DNA of 64,000 bases from an uncultured Ruminococcus sp. (GCA_900318825.1 ONMB01000017.1:1-64000); one strand, 5' to 3'. Positions 25,887 through 36,179 are shown, counted from the first letter of the stretch. Notes: generated by a model not told the origin, from the sequence alone. Program-made: numbers and translations.

Positions 25887-28277
25887 TCATTTGAGTTCGG
25901 CTATTGTAACGCCGTCCTCGCCCTCGCCGAAGAGTCCGAGACGGAAGCTCTTAACCGAAGGGTGTGCCTTCAAACGGCGGTGTACAGCCTGTCGGAGCAG
26001 TCCTGTACCCTTGCCGTGGATTATAGTTATTGTTGAAATATTCGACATCACAGCCTGGTCTATGAACGAATCGAGCTGGTAAACTCCGTCATCACAGGCA
26101 CAGCCGCGTATGTCAAGCTCCATTTTGCCGCGGCGCTCAGCCTTTACGCCTATCTTGTTCATCTTACGTCCCGGCTTTACCGGTTTGCTGCCGTAGGTGA
26201 CCTTTTCAGGCTCTTCAAGACGGAGTCTTGAGATGTTCATTTTAGTTTTCATAACGCCCATCTGGACGTATACGAACTCGCTGCCGTCAGGATCGCCGGA
26301 AATTATTCCCTTACGCTGGAGATCGACAACGTATACCGTGTCGCCGCGGCGCAGCTTTCTCGGCAGAACGTAGTCCGCGTTTGGATCGCGCTTGTCAACG
26401 GGATTTGCTGCATCGTACATCTTGTTGAAGCTCTGCTTGGTACGCGATTTCATACCGGAAACGTTCACGCTGAAATCCTTCTTGTCCTTTTCCTTGCGCA
26501 ACTTGTCGAGCTCATCAAGCAGCTCGTTGGACTCAGCTTTGGTCTGCTCGATTATGGTCATTGCACGCAGACGTGCCTTTTCGAGCTCGTCTGCCTTGAA
26601 TTTTTCAAGCTCCTCGCGCTCCTTGCGGAGGGTTTCCTCGTGCTCGGCAGCAAGAGCTTTCAGGCGGCTGATCTCAGCCTTCTGGCGCTCAAGCTCAATA
26701 CGCGAAGCCTCGAGCTTGCCGATGACCTCCTCGAGACGGGTATTCGCCTCGCTTACACGCCCCTTTGCGTCCTCAATTATATCCGAGGGCATACCGAGGC
26801 TCTCGGATATGGCGAAAGCGTTGGATTTTCCGGGCGAACCCACGATAAGACGATAAGTAGGACGGAGAGTCTCGATATCGAATTCGCAGGAAGCGTTCTC
26901 GACGTTCGGGCTGTCTATCGCAAAGACCTTGAGCTCCTGATAGTGAGTTGTGACCATTATCTTGGCTCCGCTCTCCATAAGACGGCGGATTATCGCGACC
27001 GCAAGTGCCGCACCCTCTACCGGATCGGTTCCGGAACCGAGCTCGTCAAGCAGCACGAGCGAGTTCTCGTCCGCAGTTTCGAGTATCTCAATGACCTTGT
27101 TAGTGTGAGACGAGAAGGTAGAGAGGTTCTGCTCGATGCTCTGACTGTCGCCGATATCGGCAAGGATATGGCGGAATATCGAGATACGGCTGCCGTCCGC
27201 GACAGGTATCATGAGACCGCACATCGTCATTGCGCTGAGAAGTCCGGCAGTTTTGAGAGCGACTGTCTTACCTCCGGTATTCGGACCGGTTATGATGAGA
27301 GTCTGATACTCCTCGCCGAGCGAAAGATCTACCGGAACGGCTTTATTCTTATCAATGAGCGGATGACGCGCCTTTTTCAGGAACATTCTTCCGTCATCGG
27401 TTATCTCGGGCAGTGAGCACTTCAGCTTCGCCGCAAGATTTGACTTGGCAAAATAGAGGTTGAGTTCGGTGCAGACGCGGTAGTTCTCACAGAGTATATC
27501 CGCGTATTCACCGCAGTTTGCGCAGAGTTCGCGTATGATACGCTCTATCTCCTCCTGCTCTTTTCCCTCAAGGATTCTTATATCATTATTTGCTTCCACG
27601 ATAGCCATAGGCTCGATGAAAATGGTCTGACCGGTAGCCGAGGTATCGTGTATAAGTCCGGAGACCTGTCCCCTGTACTCCGATTTTACGGGAAGAACGA
27701 ACCTTCCGTCACGGATAGTTACCGCGCTCTCCTGGAGATACTGCTGGGTGGTCTTGTTCTTTATCATCTTGTCAAGAGTCTCGCGGAGCTGCATACCGGC
27801 ACGGTTTATCTTGCGGCGTATCGCAGCGAGTTCCGGACTTGCCGCGTCTGATATCTCTGTCTCGGAGATTATCGAGCGTTCGAGCTTTTCGAGCAGCCAG
27901 TCGTTCGGCATAAGGCGCGAGAACAGATAGTCAAGGTCTGTTTCAACGTTCTCGCAGCGGCTGTACCAGTCGGCGAGTCCCTTTATCTGACGGAGCATTG
28001 CTGCAATGTCCATAAGGTCGCGCAGCGAGATGACCGCCCCTGACTTCGCACGGGCAGCCGATGAGCATATATCCTTGAAATTGCTGAAAGGCGGAGTTCC
28101 GTACTGTACAGACAGCGCAAAAGCCTGAGAGGTCCTCAGGCATTCCTTTCTGACTGCTGCAAGGTCAGTATCCGGACGTACAGCGAGCGCCATACGTCTC
28201 GTCTCCTCATTGGAGGTGAGATCCGCAAGCATTTCGAGAATTTTATCAAGTTCGAGTGTTTTCAGGTATTTATTCAT
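25887..28277 (-). CDS. mutS2: Endonuclease MutS2
   Basis: 796-aa MutS2. The MutS core/clamp comes first, then the ABC-type ATPase with Walker A TGPNTGGKT (about 330), LLDELGSGTDPVEG (Walker B) and STFSSH. A long charged coiled coil (about 510-610) leads to a C-terminal Smr nuclease domain with LDIRGC and HGKGTG. MutS2 suppresses homologous recombination and rescues collided ribosomes in Firmicutes. The Smr motif has LDIRG in place of the common LDLRG, a mild change. Follows recO. Confidence 0.95.
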   Translation of the reverse strand: MNKYLKTLELDKILEMLADLTSNEETRRMALAVRPDTDLAAVRKECLRTSQAFALSVQYGTPPFSNFKDICSSAARAKSGAVISLRDLMDIAAMLRQIKGLADWYSRCENVETDLDYLFSRLMPNDWLLEKLERSIISETEISDAASPELAAIRRKINRAGMQLRETLDKMIKNKTTQQYLQESAVTIRDGRFVLPVKSEYRGQVSGLIHDTSATGQTIFIEPMAIVEANNDIRILEGKEQEEIERIIRELCANCGEYADILCENYRVCTELNLYFAKSNLAAKLKCSLPEITDDGRMFLKKARHPLIDKNKAVPVDLSLGEEYQTLIITGPNTGGKTVALKTAGLLSAMTMCGLMIPVADGSRISIFRHILADIGDSQSIEQNLSTFSSHTNKVIEILETADENSLVLLDELGSGTDPVEGAALAVAIIRRLMESGAKIMVTTHYQELKVFAIDSPNVENASCEFDIETLRPTYRLIVGSPGKSNAFAISESLGMPSDIIEDAKGRVSEANTRLEEVIGKLEASRIELERQKAEISRLKALAAEHEETLRKEREELEKFKADELEKARLRAMTIIEQTKAESNELLDELDKLRKEKDKKDFSVNVSGMKSRTKQSFNKMYDAANPVDKRDPNADYVLPRKLRRGDTVYVVDLQRKGIISGDPDGSEFVYVQMGVMKTKMNISRLRLEEPEKVTYGSKPVKPGRKMNKIGVKAERRGKMELDIRGCACDDGVYQLDSFIDQAVMSNISTITIIHGKGTGLLRQAVHRRLKAHPSVKSFRLGLFGEGEDGVTIAELK

Positions 28278-28303
28278 AGTTGTTCCTTAAAGCTGCCGTG
28301 CTT

Positions 28304-29044
28304 TCACAGCAGCGATTTATAGAAGTCAAGAGTTCTGAAGCTGCGTTCGAGGTGGTGTTTCAGGTAGGCTTCTGAGAGCTCCGCAAGCACCGACATCGAA
28401 TTGTCAGAGACTCTGAAATTGAAAAGCCTGTCAAAATCAGTCAGTACGATATGTCTTACCGCATTGAGCACAGGCAGTGTGATCTTGTAATAATTTTCGC
28501 CGTTTTCTGTGAAGCAGTCAGCGCAGTAGAAGCTGCCGTCGTCAATGCAGAAAAAAAGCTCCTCCGGCTCGAATGCTCCGCAGCCGAGGCACATTATGAT
28601 GTTAGGCATATAGCCTATCTCCGACATCAGACGCAGCTCGAAGATAGTCTTGAGCTGAGCTTCACTGCGGGTTCCTTTTTCGAGAAAGTGCAGGCAGTTC
28701 AAAAAGAGCCTGAGAATATCCGCAGACTGTGCCTCAGGATTTATGCAGTCTCTTAAAACGTCGGCGAAATAAGAGGCAAGCGAGATCCTGCTGAGCGAGT
28801 TTCTCAGGTCGTAAAAAATATGTATCGGCTCCGCGCTGTTGAGGAAGAAGCGTTCTCCCTTCTGGTTTAGGCAGAAGCGCGAATATGCAAAAAGCTGAGT
28901 GGAGCTGCCCGATTTTCCGGTGATCTTCCTTGCACCCTTGACGGAAACCTCGAGAACTCCGCTCTCTTTTGTCAGTATATCAATAAATTTGTCCTGTTCG
29001 CCGACAATCCTCTCCCTGAGGACTATTCCTTCCGATATTATCAT
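28304..29044 (-). CDS. recO: DNA repair protein RecO
   Basis: 246-aa RecO, which loads RecA with RecR on SSB-coated DNA. The OB-fold N-terminus (IISEGIVLRERIVGEQDKFIDILTKESG) is followed by the helical domain with a four-Cys zinc site (CLGC ... CADC, about 160-183). Start ATG 29044 after AAAGGAT. The preceding yqzL-like gene overlaps its first 65 nt. Confidence 0.93.
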   Translation of the reverse strand: MIISEGIVLRERIVGEQDKFIDILTKESGVLEVSVKGARKITGKSGSSTQLFAYSRFCLNQKGERFFLNSAEPIHIFYDLRNSLSRISLASYFADVLRDCINPEAQSADILRLFLNCLHFLEKGTRSEAQLKTIFELRLMSEIGYMPNIIMCLGCGAFEPEELFFCIDDGSFYCADCFTENGENYYKITLPVLNAVRHIVLTDFDRLFNFRVSDNSMSVLAELSEAYLKHHLERSFRTLDFYKSLL

Positions 29045-29132
29045 TTTCAGTATCCTTTTGTGCCGAATACCGGAGATAATCTTCTATACTTCCGCTGACG
29101 GCAAATTTATCCCATAAAACGTCACTGTTCAT
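28980..29132 (-). CDS. YqzL-like small protein
   Basis: 50-codon reading frame not found by length-limited ORF calling: MNSDVLWDKFAVSGSIEDYL then RYSAQKDTEND, ending at 28980. It has a GAGGTG ribosome site 5 nt before the ATG at 29132. The N-terminal pattern (W-x-x-F-x-x-x-G-x-x-x-x-Y-L) is that of YqzL, the tiny protein encoded between era and recO in Bacillus and many clostridia, and here it lies exactly between those two genes. It overlaps recO by 65 nt in another frame. Function unknown. A shorter true product with readout into recO cannot be excluded. Confidence 0.72.
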   Translation of the reverse strand: MNSDVLWDKFAVSGSIEDYLRYSAQKDTENDNIGRNSPQGEDCRRTGQIY

Positions 29133-29196
29133 ATCTGCACCTCACAAGAACTTACTGTATGTATTCTGTTCCGTATGAGGCGGAAAATAAGTGGAA

Positions 29197-30090
29197 TTAC
29201 TTGTCAGAAAGTCCGAAGTTGCGTATGATTCCCTCGCGGTTGCGCCAATCCTCCTTGACCTTCACCCAGCACTTGAGGTTGACCTTTATCTGGAAGAAGT
29301 CCTCAAGCTCGATACGGGCAGCAGTTGAAGCCTTCTTGAGCATAGCTCCGCCCTTTCCGATGACGATGCCCTTGTGGGACTCCTTCTCGCAGTAGATCAC
29401 CGCGGATATGTCAAGTATGTCCTTGTCCTCACGCTCCGACATCTCCTCGACTCCGACTGCGATGCCGTGTGGTACCTCGTCGCTGAGCAGAGTGAGCAGC
29501 TTTTCGCGTATCATCTCGGCTGCAAGGACCTTTTCGGGCTGGTCGGTTATCATATCGTCCGGGAAGTAGTGCGGCGACTCCTCCGCGAGCTTGATTATTT
29601 CATCAAGAACTATGTCTATGCCGTTGTTCTCAGTAACGCTCACCGGTACGATCGCCTGAAAATCAGCCTTTGAGGTGAAGTCCGCGATCACAGGAGCAAG
29701 ATCGTTCTTGTTTCTGAGGAGGTCTATCTTGTTGAGGACCAGTATCACCGGCATCTTTGAAGCATTCATCGACTTCAGCAGGTTGAGCTCCTGCTCGTTG
29801 ATCTTCTTGGTGCAGTCCTGCATAAAAACGACAGCGTCGATGTCGCTGACTGACTCCTTGACGGTATTGAGCATATGTTCGCTGAGCTTGTTCACGGGCT
29901 TGTGGAGTCCGGGAGTATCGAAGAATACGAGCTGAACGTCGTCAATATTGCGTATGCCTGTGATACGGGTACGGGTAGTCTGGGGCTTGCTGCTGACCGA
30001 AGCTATCTTCTCACCGATGATAGCGTTGAGCAGCGAGGATTTTCCGGCATTTGTACGTCCGGCGATAGTAACGAAGGCTGTTCTGGACAT
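29197..30090 (-). CDS. era: GTPase Era
   Basis: 297-aa Era, needed for 16S rRNA 3'-end maturation and 30S assembly. G1 GRTNAGKSSLLN (11-22), G3 DTPGLHKP, G4 NKID, then the KH domain with VIGKGGAMLKK that binds the rRNA 3' end. Its start overlaps the ybeY stop (TGATG). Confidence 0.96.
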   Translation of the reverse strand: MSRTAFVTIAGRTNAGKSSLLNAIIGEKIASVSSKPQTTRTRITGIRNIDDVQLVFFDTPGLHKPVNKLSEHMLNTVKESVSDIDAVVFMQDCTKKINEQELNLLKSMNASKMPVILVLNKIDLLRNKNDLAPVIADFTSKADFQAIVPVSVTENNGIDIVLDEIIKLAEESPHYFPDDMITDQPEKVLAAEMIREKLLTLLSDEVPHGIAVGVEEMSEREDKDILDISAVIYCEKESHKGIVIGKGGAMLKKASTAARIELEDFFQIKVNLKCWVKVKEDWRNREGIIRNFGLSDK

Positions 30091-30602
30091 CAGTTATTGT
30101 CTCCGTTCACAACGAAAGTTACGTCGCGTGAGATGCCGAGCTTTTCGAGCACGGACTCCTCCTTTTCGCGCATGATGCGCTGGTCGAGCTGACTTGTCTC
30201 GTGGTCGTAGCCGAGGAGGTGGAGCATTGAGTGTACAGTCAGGAAGCCTACCTCTCTCTCGAGGGAATGACCGTAGTTCTGAGCCTGCTTTACAGCAGTT
30301 TCGAGTGAGATAACTACGTCGCCGAGCTGTACTGCGCCTGTCTCGGGGTTCACCTCAACAGTACCGTCCTCGCTTGTGAGCGGGAATGAGAGAACGTCAG
30401 TAACACTATCCTTGTTTCTGTATATCTTATTGAGGTTCTTTATCTCGTTGTTGCTTACGAATGAAACGCTTACCTCGGCGTCCTTGCCGAAGTTCTCAGT
30501 TGTGAGGACAGCCTGACAGCAGCGTCTGATGAGCAGACGTATGCCGACCGGTACCTTCACCTCTGTCTGATTGTTCTTAACGTAGACCTTTAGTTTAGCC
30601 AT
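30090..30602 (-). CDS. ybeY: Endoribonuclease YbeY
   Basis: 170-aa zinc metallo-RNase for 16S rRNA maturation and ribosome quality control. The active site HSMLHLLGYDH has three zinc-binding His; SVTDVLSFPL is also a family mark. Overlaps phoH by 8 nt. phoH-ybeY-era is a standard cluster. Confidence 0.95.
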   Translation of the reverse strand: MAKLKVYVKNNQTEVKVPVGIRLLIRRCCQAVLTTENFGKDAEVSVSFVSNNEIKNLNKIYRNKDSVTDVLSFPLTSEDGTVEVNPETGAVQLGDVVISLETAVKQAQNYGHSLEREVGFLTVHSMLHLLGYDHETSQLDQRIMREKEESVLEKLGISRDVTFVVNGDNN

Positions 30603-31566
30603 TATTATTTTTTCTCCCTTCGCTGAATTTTTCGTATGCTTTTATTATGTCCTGAACGAGTCTGTGGCGCACAACGTCCTTTTCAGTAAAGCGGTGTATG
30701 CCGATATCGTCAATGCCGCGGAGGACTCTGAGTGCTTCAACGAGTCCTGATCTTCTGGCGTCCGGAAGGTCGATCTGGGTGATATCGCCGGTGATGACCA
30801 TACGGCTGTCGTTTCCGAGGCGTGTGAGGAACATTTTTATCTGCTCTGAAGTCGTATTCTGGGCTTCATCAAGGATTATGAACGCTTCGTCGAGCGTTCT
30901 GCCTCGCATATAGGCAAGAGGTGCAACCTCGATAATGCCCTTCTCCATATACCTCGCGAAGCTCTCTGCACCGAAGAGGTCAAAGAGAGCATCGTAGAGC
31001 GGTCTGAGGTACGGATCAACTTTATCCTGAAGATCGCCCGGCAGGAAGCCCAGCTTTTCGCCGGCTTCGACCGCGGGACGAGTCAGTATTATCTTTTTGA
31101 TCTTATGCTCGCGGAAAGCCTTTACAGCCATTGCAACTGCAAGGTAGGTCTTTCCGGTACCGGCTGGTCCTATGCCGAGGACTATGGTATTGTCCCTTAT
31201 CATCTCGACATAGCGCTTCTGTCCGACGGTACGCGCCCGGAGTATCTTTCCGGAAGCTGTAACGCATATTCCGTCGCCGCCGAGCTCCTCGAGCTGCTGT
31301 TCGGCGCCGTCAGCGACCATGGAGGTAACATAGCGGACAGTCTGCTCGCTGAGAGCCTGACCTTTGCCGCTTATCGTGAGCAGAGCACGGACGGCTCTTG
31401 CAGCGTTCTCGACGTTTTCCTGCTCGCCGATGAGTTTTATGCCGCCGTCGCGGCTGACCATAAGAACGTCGTATTCTTTCCTGATACGTCCGACATTGTC
31501 GTCAAGGCTTCCGAACACAGCCGAAAGCTGCTCAGGTGAGCTGACTGTCAGAAATTTTTCTGCCAT
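30595..31566 (-). CDS. phoH: PhoH family ATPase
   Basis: 323-aa PhoH-like P-loop NTPase related to helicase ATPase domains and linked to RNA metabolism. Walker A GPAGTGKTYLAVAMAV (about 132-147) and Walker B FIILDEAQNT are intact, followed by GDITQIDLP. The N-terminal domain resembles a KH-like extension. Start at 31566 after CGGAG. Confidence 0.93.
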   Translation of the reverse strand: MAEKFLTVSSPEQLSAVFGSLDDNVGRIRKEYDVLMVSRDGGIKLIGEQENVENAARAVRALLTISGKGQALSEQTVRYVTSMVADGAEQQLEELGGDGICVTASGKILRARTVGQKRYVEMIRDNTIVLGIGPAGTGKTYLAVAMAVKAFREHKIKKIILTRPAVEAGEKLGFLPGDLQDKVDPYLRPLYDALFDLFGAESFARYMEKGIIEVAPLAYMRGRTLDEAFIILDEAQNTTSEQIKMFLTRLGNDSRMVITGDITQIDLPDARRSGLVEALRVLRGIDDIGIHRFTEKDVVRHRLVQDIIKAYEKFSEGRKNNNG

Positions 31567-31590
31567 TGAATTACTCCGTTTCGTATCTTA

Positions 31591-32103
31591 TCATGCTCCG
31601 GAAAGCTGTTCCGGAAAAGCGCCTGCGGTTGCGAGAGCGGCGTTTGAATACTTCTTATCTGACGAAACGTCTCTTATCACGCGGACGTTGTCCGGAAAGT
31701 CTATCTTCTGCTCCGGAGAACGCAGTTCGAGCTCCATAATGGCAAGCTCGCCGGAGAATGGATAGGTATCGAGTTCAAAGAGCTGGTCGTGGTAATCAAA
31801 GCAATAGCGCACCTTTTCCACAGGTGAAAATCTTTTATCGGTCTGTCCCAGCAGATCGCGGTATTCCCTTTCGGTTATCTCATACTCATTCTCCTCGCGA
31901 GTAACGTCTGTGAGAAAGACCTTTTCGGTATAGGTGTATTTCACTGAACCGTTTTCGTCTATTCTGCGGACTCTGCGCTGGGAATGGTTCTCTCCGCTGC
32001 TGAGGTAGGTCTGAGTTATCGCTATTCTTCTTCTGACATTGAGGCTGTCCAGATCGGGCAGTTCAACGAGAAATTTTCTTTCGATCTCAAGTCCTTTTGA
32101 CAT
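31591..32103 (-). CDS. CYTH domain protein (triphosphate tunnel metalloenzyme)
   Basis: 170 aa. EIERKFLV at 6-13 is the CYTH signature; alternating charged strands (RRVRRID, YTYTEK, EYEITEREY, FELDTY, IMELEL) build the tunnel that binds triphosphate and metal. Bacterial relatives are mostly inorganic triphosphatases; some are adenylate cyclases or thiamine triphosphatases. First gene of the phoH-era-recO-mutS2 unit. Confidence 0.85.
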   Translation of the reverse strand: MSKGLEIERKFLVELPDLDSLNVRRRIAITQTYLSSGENHSQRRVRRIDENGSVKYTYTEKVFLTDVTREENEYEITEREYRDLLGQTDKRFSPVEKVRYCFDYHDQLFELDTYPFSGELAIMELELRSPEQKIDFPDNVRVIRDVSSDKKYSNAALATAGAFPEQLSGA

Positions 32104-32157
32104 ATTTAAATGTACTCCCGAAAAACAGATAATTACGGCTGTTTAAGCCGCACTTAT

Positions 32158-32186
32158 ATTATATAACTTTTTTTGATGATTGTCAA
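32158..32186 (-). promoter_or_regulatory. Sigma-A promoter of the CYTH-phoH-era unit
   Basis: TTGACA (32181-32186), 17 bp, TATAAT (32158-32163) on the minus strand. In the ~50-nt leader two short stems compete for one arm: CGGCT/AGCCG and AAACAG/CTGTTT (the latter followed by T), a weak attenuator-like arrangement. Confidence 0.85.
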
Positions 32187-32228
32187 CAAAAATTTCAGAT
32201 TTTTCTGTTAAAAATGCTGTAACCTAAC

Positions 32229-32963
32229 TCAATCATACTTTCTCTTGATGCCGAGCATTATCTCAAAGGGCAGTGCAGCATCTTCTTCGAGCTTCTCGGC
32301 GTAGTCAGAACTCATGCTGAGACTGAGCATATCGTCCTGAAGCATTTCCGAAAATCCCACAATAAACCTACCGCTTTCATAAGTGAATGAAGCACCTGTC
32401 CTTTCAGCAAAATTAGTGCAGACGCTCCTGATGTAGTTTCTGAAATAGGCATCGTCCTCACCGACCGCTCCTGCTTCTCCGGCAGGTTCGGTGAATATCT
32501 TTATCAGACCGCCGGAACGTTCTGCACCGACGTTCAGCTCAGCTCTGCCGCAATGGTCGATAACGTCCCTGACACCACAGAGGAGGATATACTCGATAAG
32601 AGTCCTGTCTCCCTTGACGAACTGTCCCTGCTCGCCTGTACGGGTAAGATTTATGGTATCGCCGGCAAATTCCCTGCACCTCTCGACGAATTCGTCAAGA
32701 AGCTCGTCCACAGGAACTACTCTGATACTTATATTCTTTGCAGAAAGCATACCGTTCAGCTCGATCGCTCTGACGATCTGTGAACAGCAGTTTCTGATAT
32801 TGTCGAGTTCAGAGAGCCCGCCCTCAGTATCCGCGACCATAGGCTCAACATTCTCGCAGGAATTGAGTATGCCGGACACGGCAAGCGAGACGACACTTTT
32901 GTTTGAAGCGTCGCTCCCGCGGAGGACGCTTCTGAACATCATCGCTTCAAAATCATTATTCAT
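32229..32963 (-). CDS. Degenerate histidine-kinase-like protein, function unknown
   Basis: 244 aa from the ATG at 32963 (AAAGG upstream). No membrane segment. Residues about 75-230 resemble the end of a DHp helix and a GHKL ATPase (EYILLCGVRDVIDHCGRAELNV in the N-box place, then a strand pattern and FAERTGASFTYESGRFIVGF like the last strands), but the usual Asn of the N-box and the glycine boxes are missing and no phosphorylatable His motif stands out. It may be a catalytically dead sensor or scaffold. TATAAT at 33031-33036 (minus strand) is the likely -10. Low certainty on family. Confidence 0.5.
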   Translation of the reverse strand: MNNDFEAMMFRSVLRGSDASNKSVVSLAVSGILNSCENVEPMVADTEGGLSELDNIRNCCSQIVRAIELNGMLSAKNISIRVVPVDELLDEFVERCREFAGDTINLTRTGEQGQFVKGDRTLIEYILLCGVRDVIDHCGRAELNVGAERSGGLIKIFTEPAGEAGAVGEDDAYFRNYIRSVCTNFAERTGASFTYESGRFIVGFSEMLQDDMLSLSMSSDYAEKLEEDAALPFEIMLGIKRKYD

Positions 32964-33172
32964 TTCAACGCAGCCTTTCTGTTGGTTGGATCGTGAAACA
33001 TATAAAAACGCCAAAATGTATCACACTATTATTATACTACATTTTATATAAAAATGGAATAGCAATTTCAGCCTTAATGTTACAATTGATTTTTACAAAA
33101 TTCTCCGTTTTAAAGCCGCACAAATTGTGCTGTCTGCACATTTTGTAAAAATCCTGTTATTTTTTTATCTAA

Positions 33173-34302
<1,130 letters not shown>

Positions 34303-34325
34303 TTCCATTAGACGGACATTATTTA

Positions 34326-34354
34326 AGGACGTTCCCTCGGGAGCGTCCTTTTTT
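34326..34354 (+). terminator. gap terminator
   Basis: Stem AGGACGTTCC / GGAGCGTCCT with one G-T pair, then a run of six T. Confidence 0.87.
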
Positions 34355-34399
34355 GCACATAAAAAAATGAGCGGCTCATAACGAACCGCCCGGATCTTA

Positions 34400-34984
34400 T
34401 TATTCATCGCATCTGATCTCAACGCCCCATAAGGAACCTTTTATATAGCCTTCCTTATTACCGCCGTCAAAACGGAATACTACATACTTAATAGTTTTTC
34501 CGTCTGCATCTTTGAGACAGTATTTGAAGTTGGGCTCACCGGAATCCGAACCAACAGTTTCAGTCGGCTCACCATATGCAGCCTTGACTTCTTCACGGGT
34601 AGATTTGCCGATAACTATATCCTTTGCAAGCTTAGCCTCTGCATCGTTGAAGCCATAATAGCACTGCAAACATTTTACCTTGTCAGTGTCCTTTTGGTCA
34701 GTACCTACGCTTATGCAGCTGCCGTCAAGTGCAAGATTATTGTAACTTCCGCCTTTTTCAGAAGATGTCCAACCGTCATTATTCAGCGTTTTAAGTGAAC
34801 AGGGCAATGTAATTACGTTGCCGCCGAGAGAGATCTGACAGTCAAAAAGCTCGTCGCTGAGTTCAGCAGGTGCTTTCTCAGCCTCAGTTGTCTCCTCAGG
34901 CTCAGAACTTGTATCAGCCTCTGTTGCAGCATTTTCCTCTGTTGCAGCATTACCTGAAGTTGCCGCGGCGGATTTATTTCTCCG
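34400..34984 (-). pseudogene. N-terminally truncated lipoprotein-like gene
   Basis: An open frame of 194 residues with no credible start; an in-frame TAG lies at 34985-34987. The remaining sequence is a Ser/Thr/Glu/Ala-rich spacer (AATEENAATEADTSSEPEE) followed by a small domain (VIGKSTREEVKAAYGEPTE ... FDGGNKEGYIKGSLWGVEIR) like SmpA/BamE-type lipoprotein modules. It resembles an exported lipoprotein that lost its signal peptide. The breakpoint coincides with dispersed repeat copy A (34971-35019). The TTG at 34807 has no ribosome site. A +1 shift near 34972 would extend the frame a little (NSSGE), so the 5' end may also be frameshifted. Confidence 0.65.
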
Positions 34985-35019
34985 CTACTGTTGCCATTTC
35001 TGCAAATATATGGTATAAT
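34971..35019 (+). repeat. Dispersed promoter-bearing repeat, copy A (promoter of the rhodanese/PP-loop gene)
   Basis: 49-bp sequence 45/49 identical to 40524-40572 (opposite strand). It contains TTGCCA (34991-34996), 17 bp, TATAAT (35014-35019) with a TGG extension, 35 bp upstream of the 35055 start. The repeat's left end lies within the decayed lipoprotein frame. Confidence 0.8.
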
Positions 35020-35054
35020 TAATTAGTCGAATATATTGCAAACGAGGTCATAGA

Positions 35055-36179
35055 ATGAACGATCAGATCACACCTCAGGAGCTGAATAAACTCGCTCCCG
35101 AAACATATACTGTCATCGACATACGCGACCGTGCTGCTTTCAGCTACGGTCACATCAAGGGCTCTGTCAATATCCCGGCTGATGAGCTCAGGAACGCTTC
35201 CCTCCCCGAGGACAAGCTGCTCGTCATCTGCTGCAAGAGCGGTATCATAAGCGCCGATATCACAGACGAGCTCCGTGAAAAAGGTCTCAACGCCGTGAAC
35301 CTCGCCGGCGGCTATATAGACTGGCTCCGTATAAAAATGGAGAACCGCCAGATCACTGAGGACGTCGAGCTCAGTATCCGGAAAAAATTCAAGAAAACCA
35401 TATGGTGCAAGTTCACCAAGGCGATCAACGAGTACAAGCTCGTAAATCCCGGTGACCGCATCGCTGTCTGTATCTCAGGCGGCAAGGACTCCATGCTTAT
35501 GGCAAAGCTCTTTCAGGAACTCAAACGCCATGATAAGTTCCCATTTGAGGTGAAGTTCCTTGTAATGGATCCCGGTTATAGTCCCGCAAACCGCCGTCTC
35601 ATCGAAAAAAATGCCGAGTCTATGTCAATACCGATAGAGATATTCGAGTCTGACATTTTTGACTCCGTTTTCAATATTGAAAAGAACCCCTGCTATATCT
35701 GTGCGCGTATGCGCAGAGGCTACCTGTACAGCCGCGCAAAGGCTCTTGGCTGCAATAAGATTGCACTCGGTCACCACTTTGACGACGTCATCGAGACAAT
35801 TCTCATGGGTATGCTCTACGGCGGTCAGGTCCAGACTATGATGCCCAAGCTCCACAGCACAAACTTTGAGGGCATGGAGCTTATCCGTCCGCTGTACCTC
35901 GTCAGAGAGGACGAGATCAAACACTGGCGCGACTATAACGACCTCCACTTTATCCAGTGCGCCTGCAAGTTCACCGAAAACTGCACTTCCTGTGACAAGG
36001 ACGGTCAGTCAGTTTCCAAGCGTCTCGAGGTCAAAAACCTCATAGCCGATCTGAAAAAAATAAACCCTCAGGTCGAGAAGAACATATTCCGCAGTGTCGA
36101 AAACGTCAACCTCAGTACCATTATCGCCTACAAGCAGCACGGCGAAGTTCATAACTTCCTCGATACCTACGATCTCTGA
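35055..36179 (+). CDS. Rhodanese/PP-loop ATPase fusion, TtcA-like tRNA thiolation protein
   Basis: 374 aa. Residues 1-95 are a rhodanese domain with active-site loop CKSGIIS (Cys60), which can carry persulfide sulfur. Residues about 105-374 are a TtcA-like adenylating domain: PP-loop SGGKDS (141-146), CYIC (213-216), GHHFDDVIETI and later Cys residues (CACKFTENCTSC) that could bind an iron-sulfur cluster. TtcA makes 2-thiocytidine at tRNA position 32. Fusing the sulfur donor to the thiolase suggests a self-contained sulfur relay. The exact tRNA position is inferred. Driven by repeat copy A. Confidence 0.82.
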   Translation: MNDQITPQELNKLAPETYTVIDIRDRAAFSYGHIKGSVNIPADELRNASLPEDKLLVICCKSGIISADITDELREKGLNAVNLAGGYIDWLRIKMENRQITEDVELSIRKKFKKTIWCKFTKAINEYKLVNPGDRIAVCISGGKDSMLMAKLFQELKRHDKFPFEVKFLVMDPGYSPANRRLIEKNAESMSIPIEIFESDIFDSVFNIEKNPCYICARMRRGYLYSRAKALGCNKIALGHHFDDVIETILMGMLYGGQVQTMMPKLHSTNFEGMELIRPLYLVREDEIKHWRDYNDLHFIQCACKFTENCTSCDKDGQSVSKRLEVKNLIADLKKINPQVEKNIFRSVENVNLSTIIAYKQHGEVHNFLDTYDL

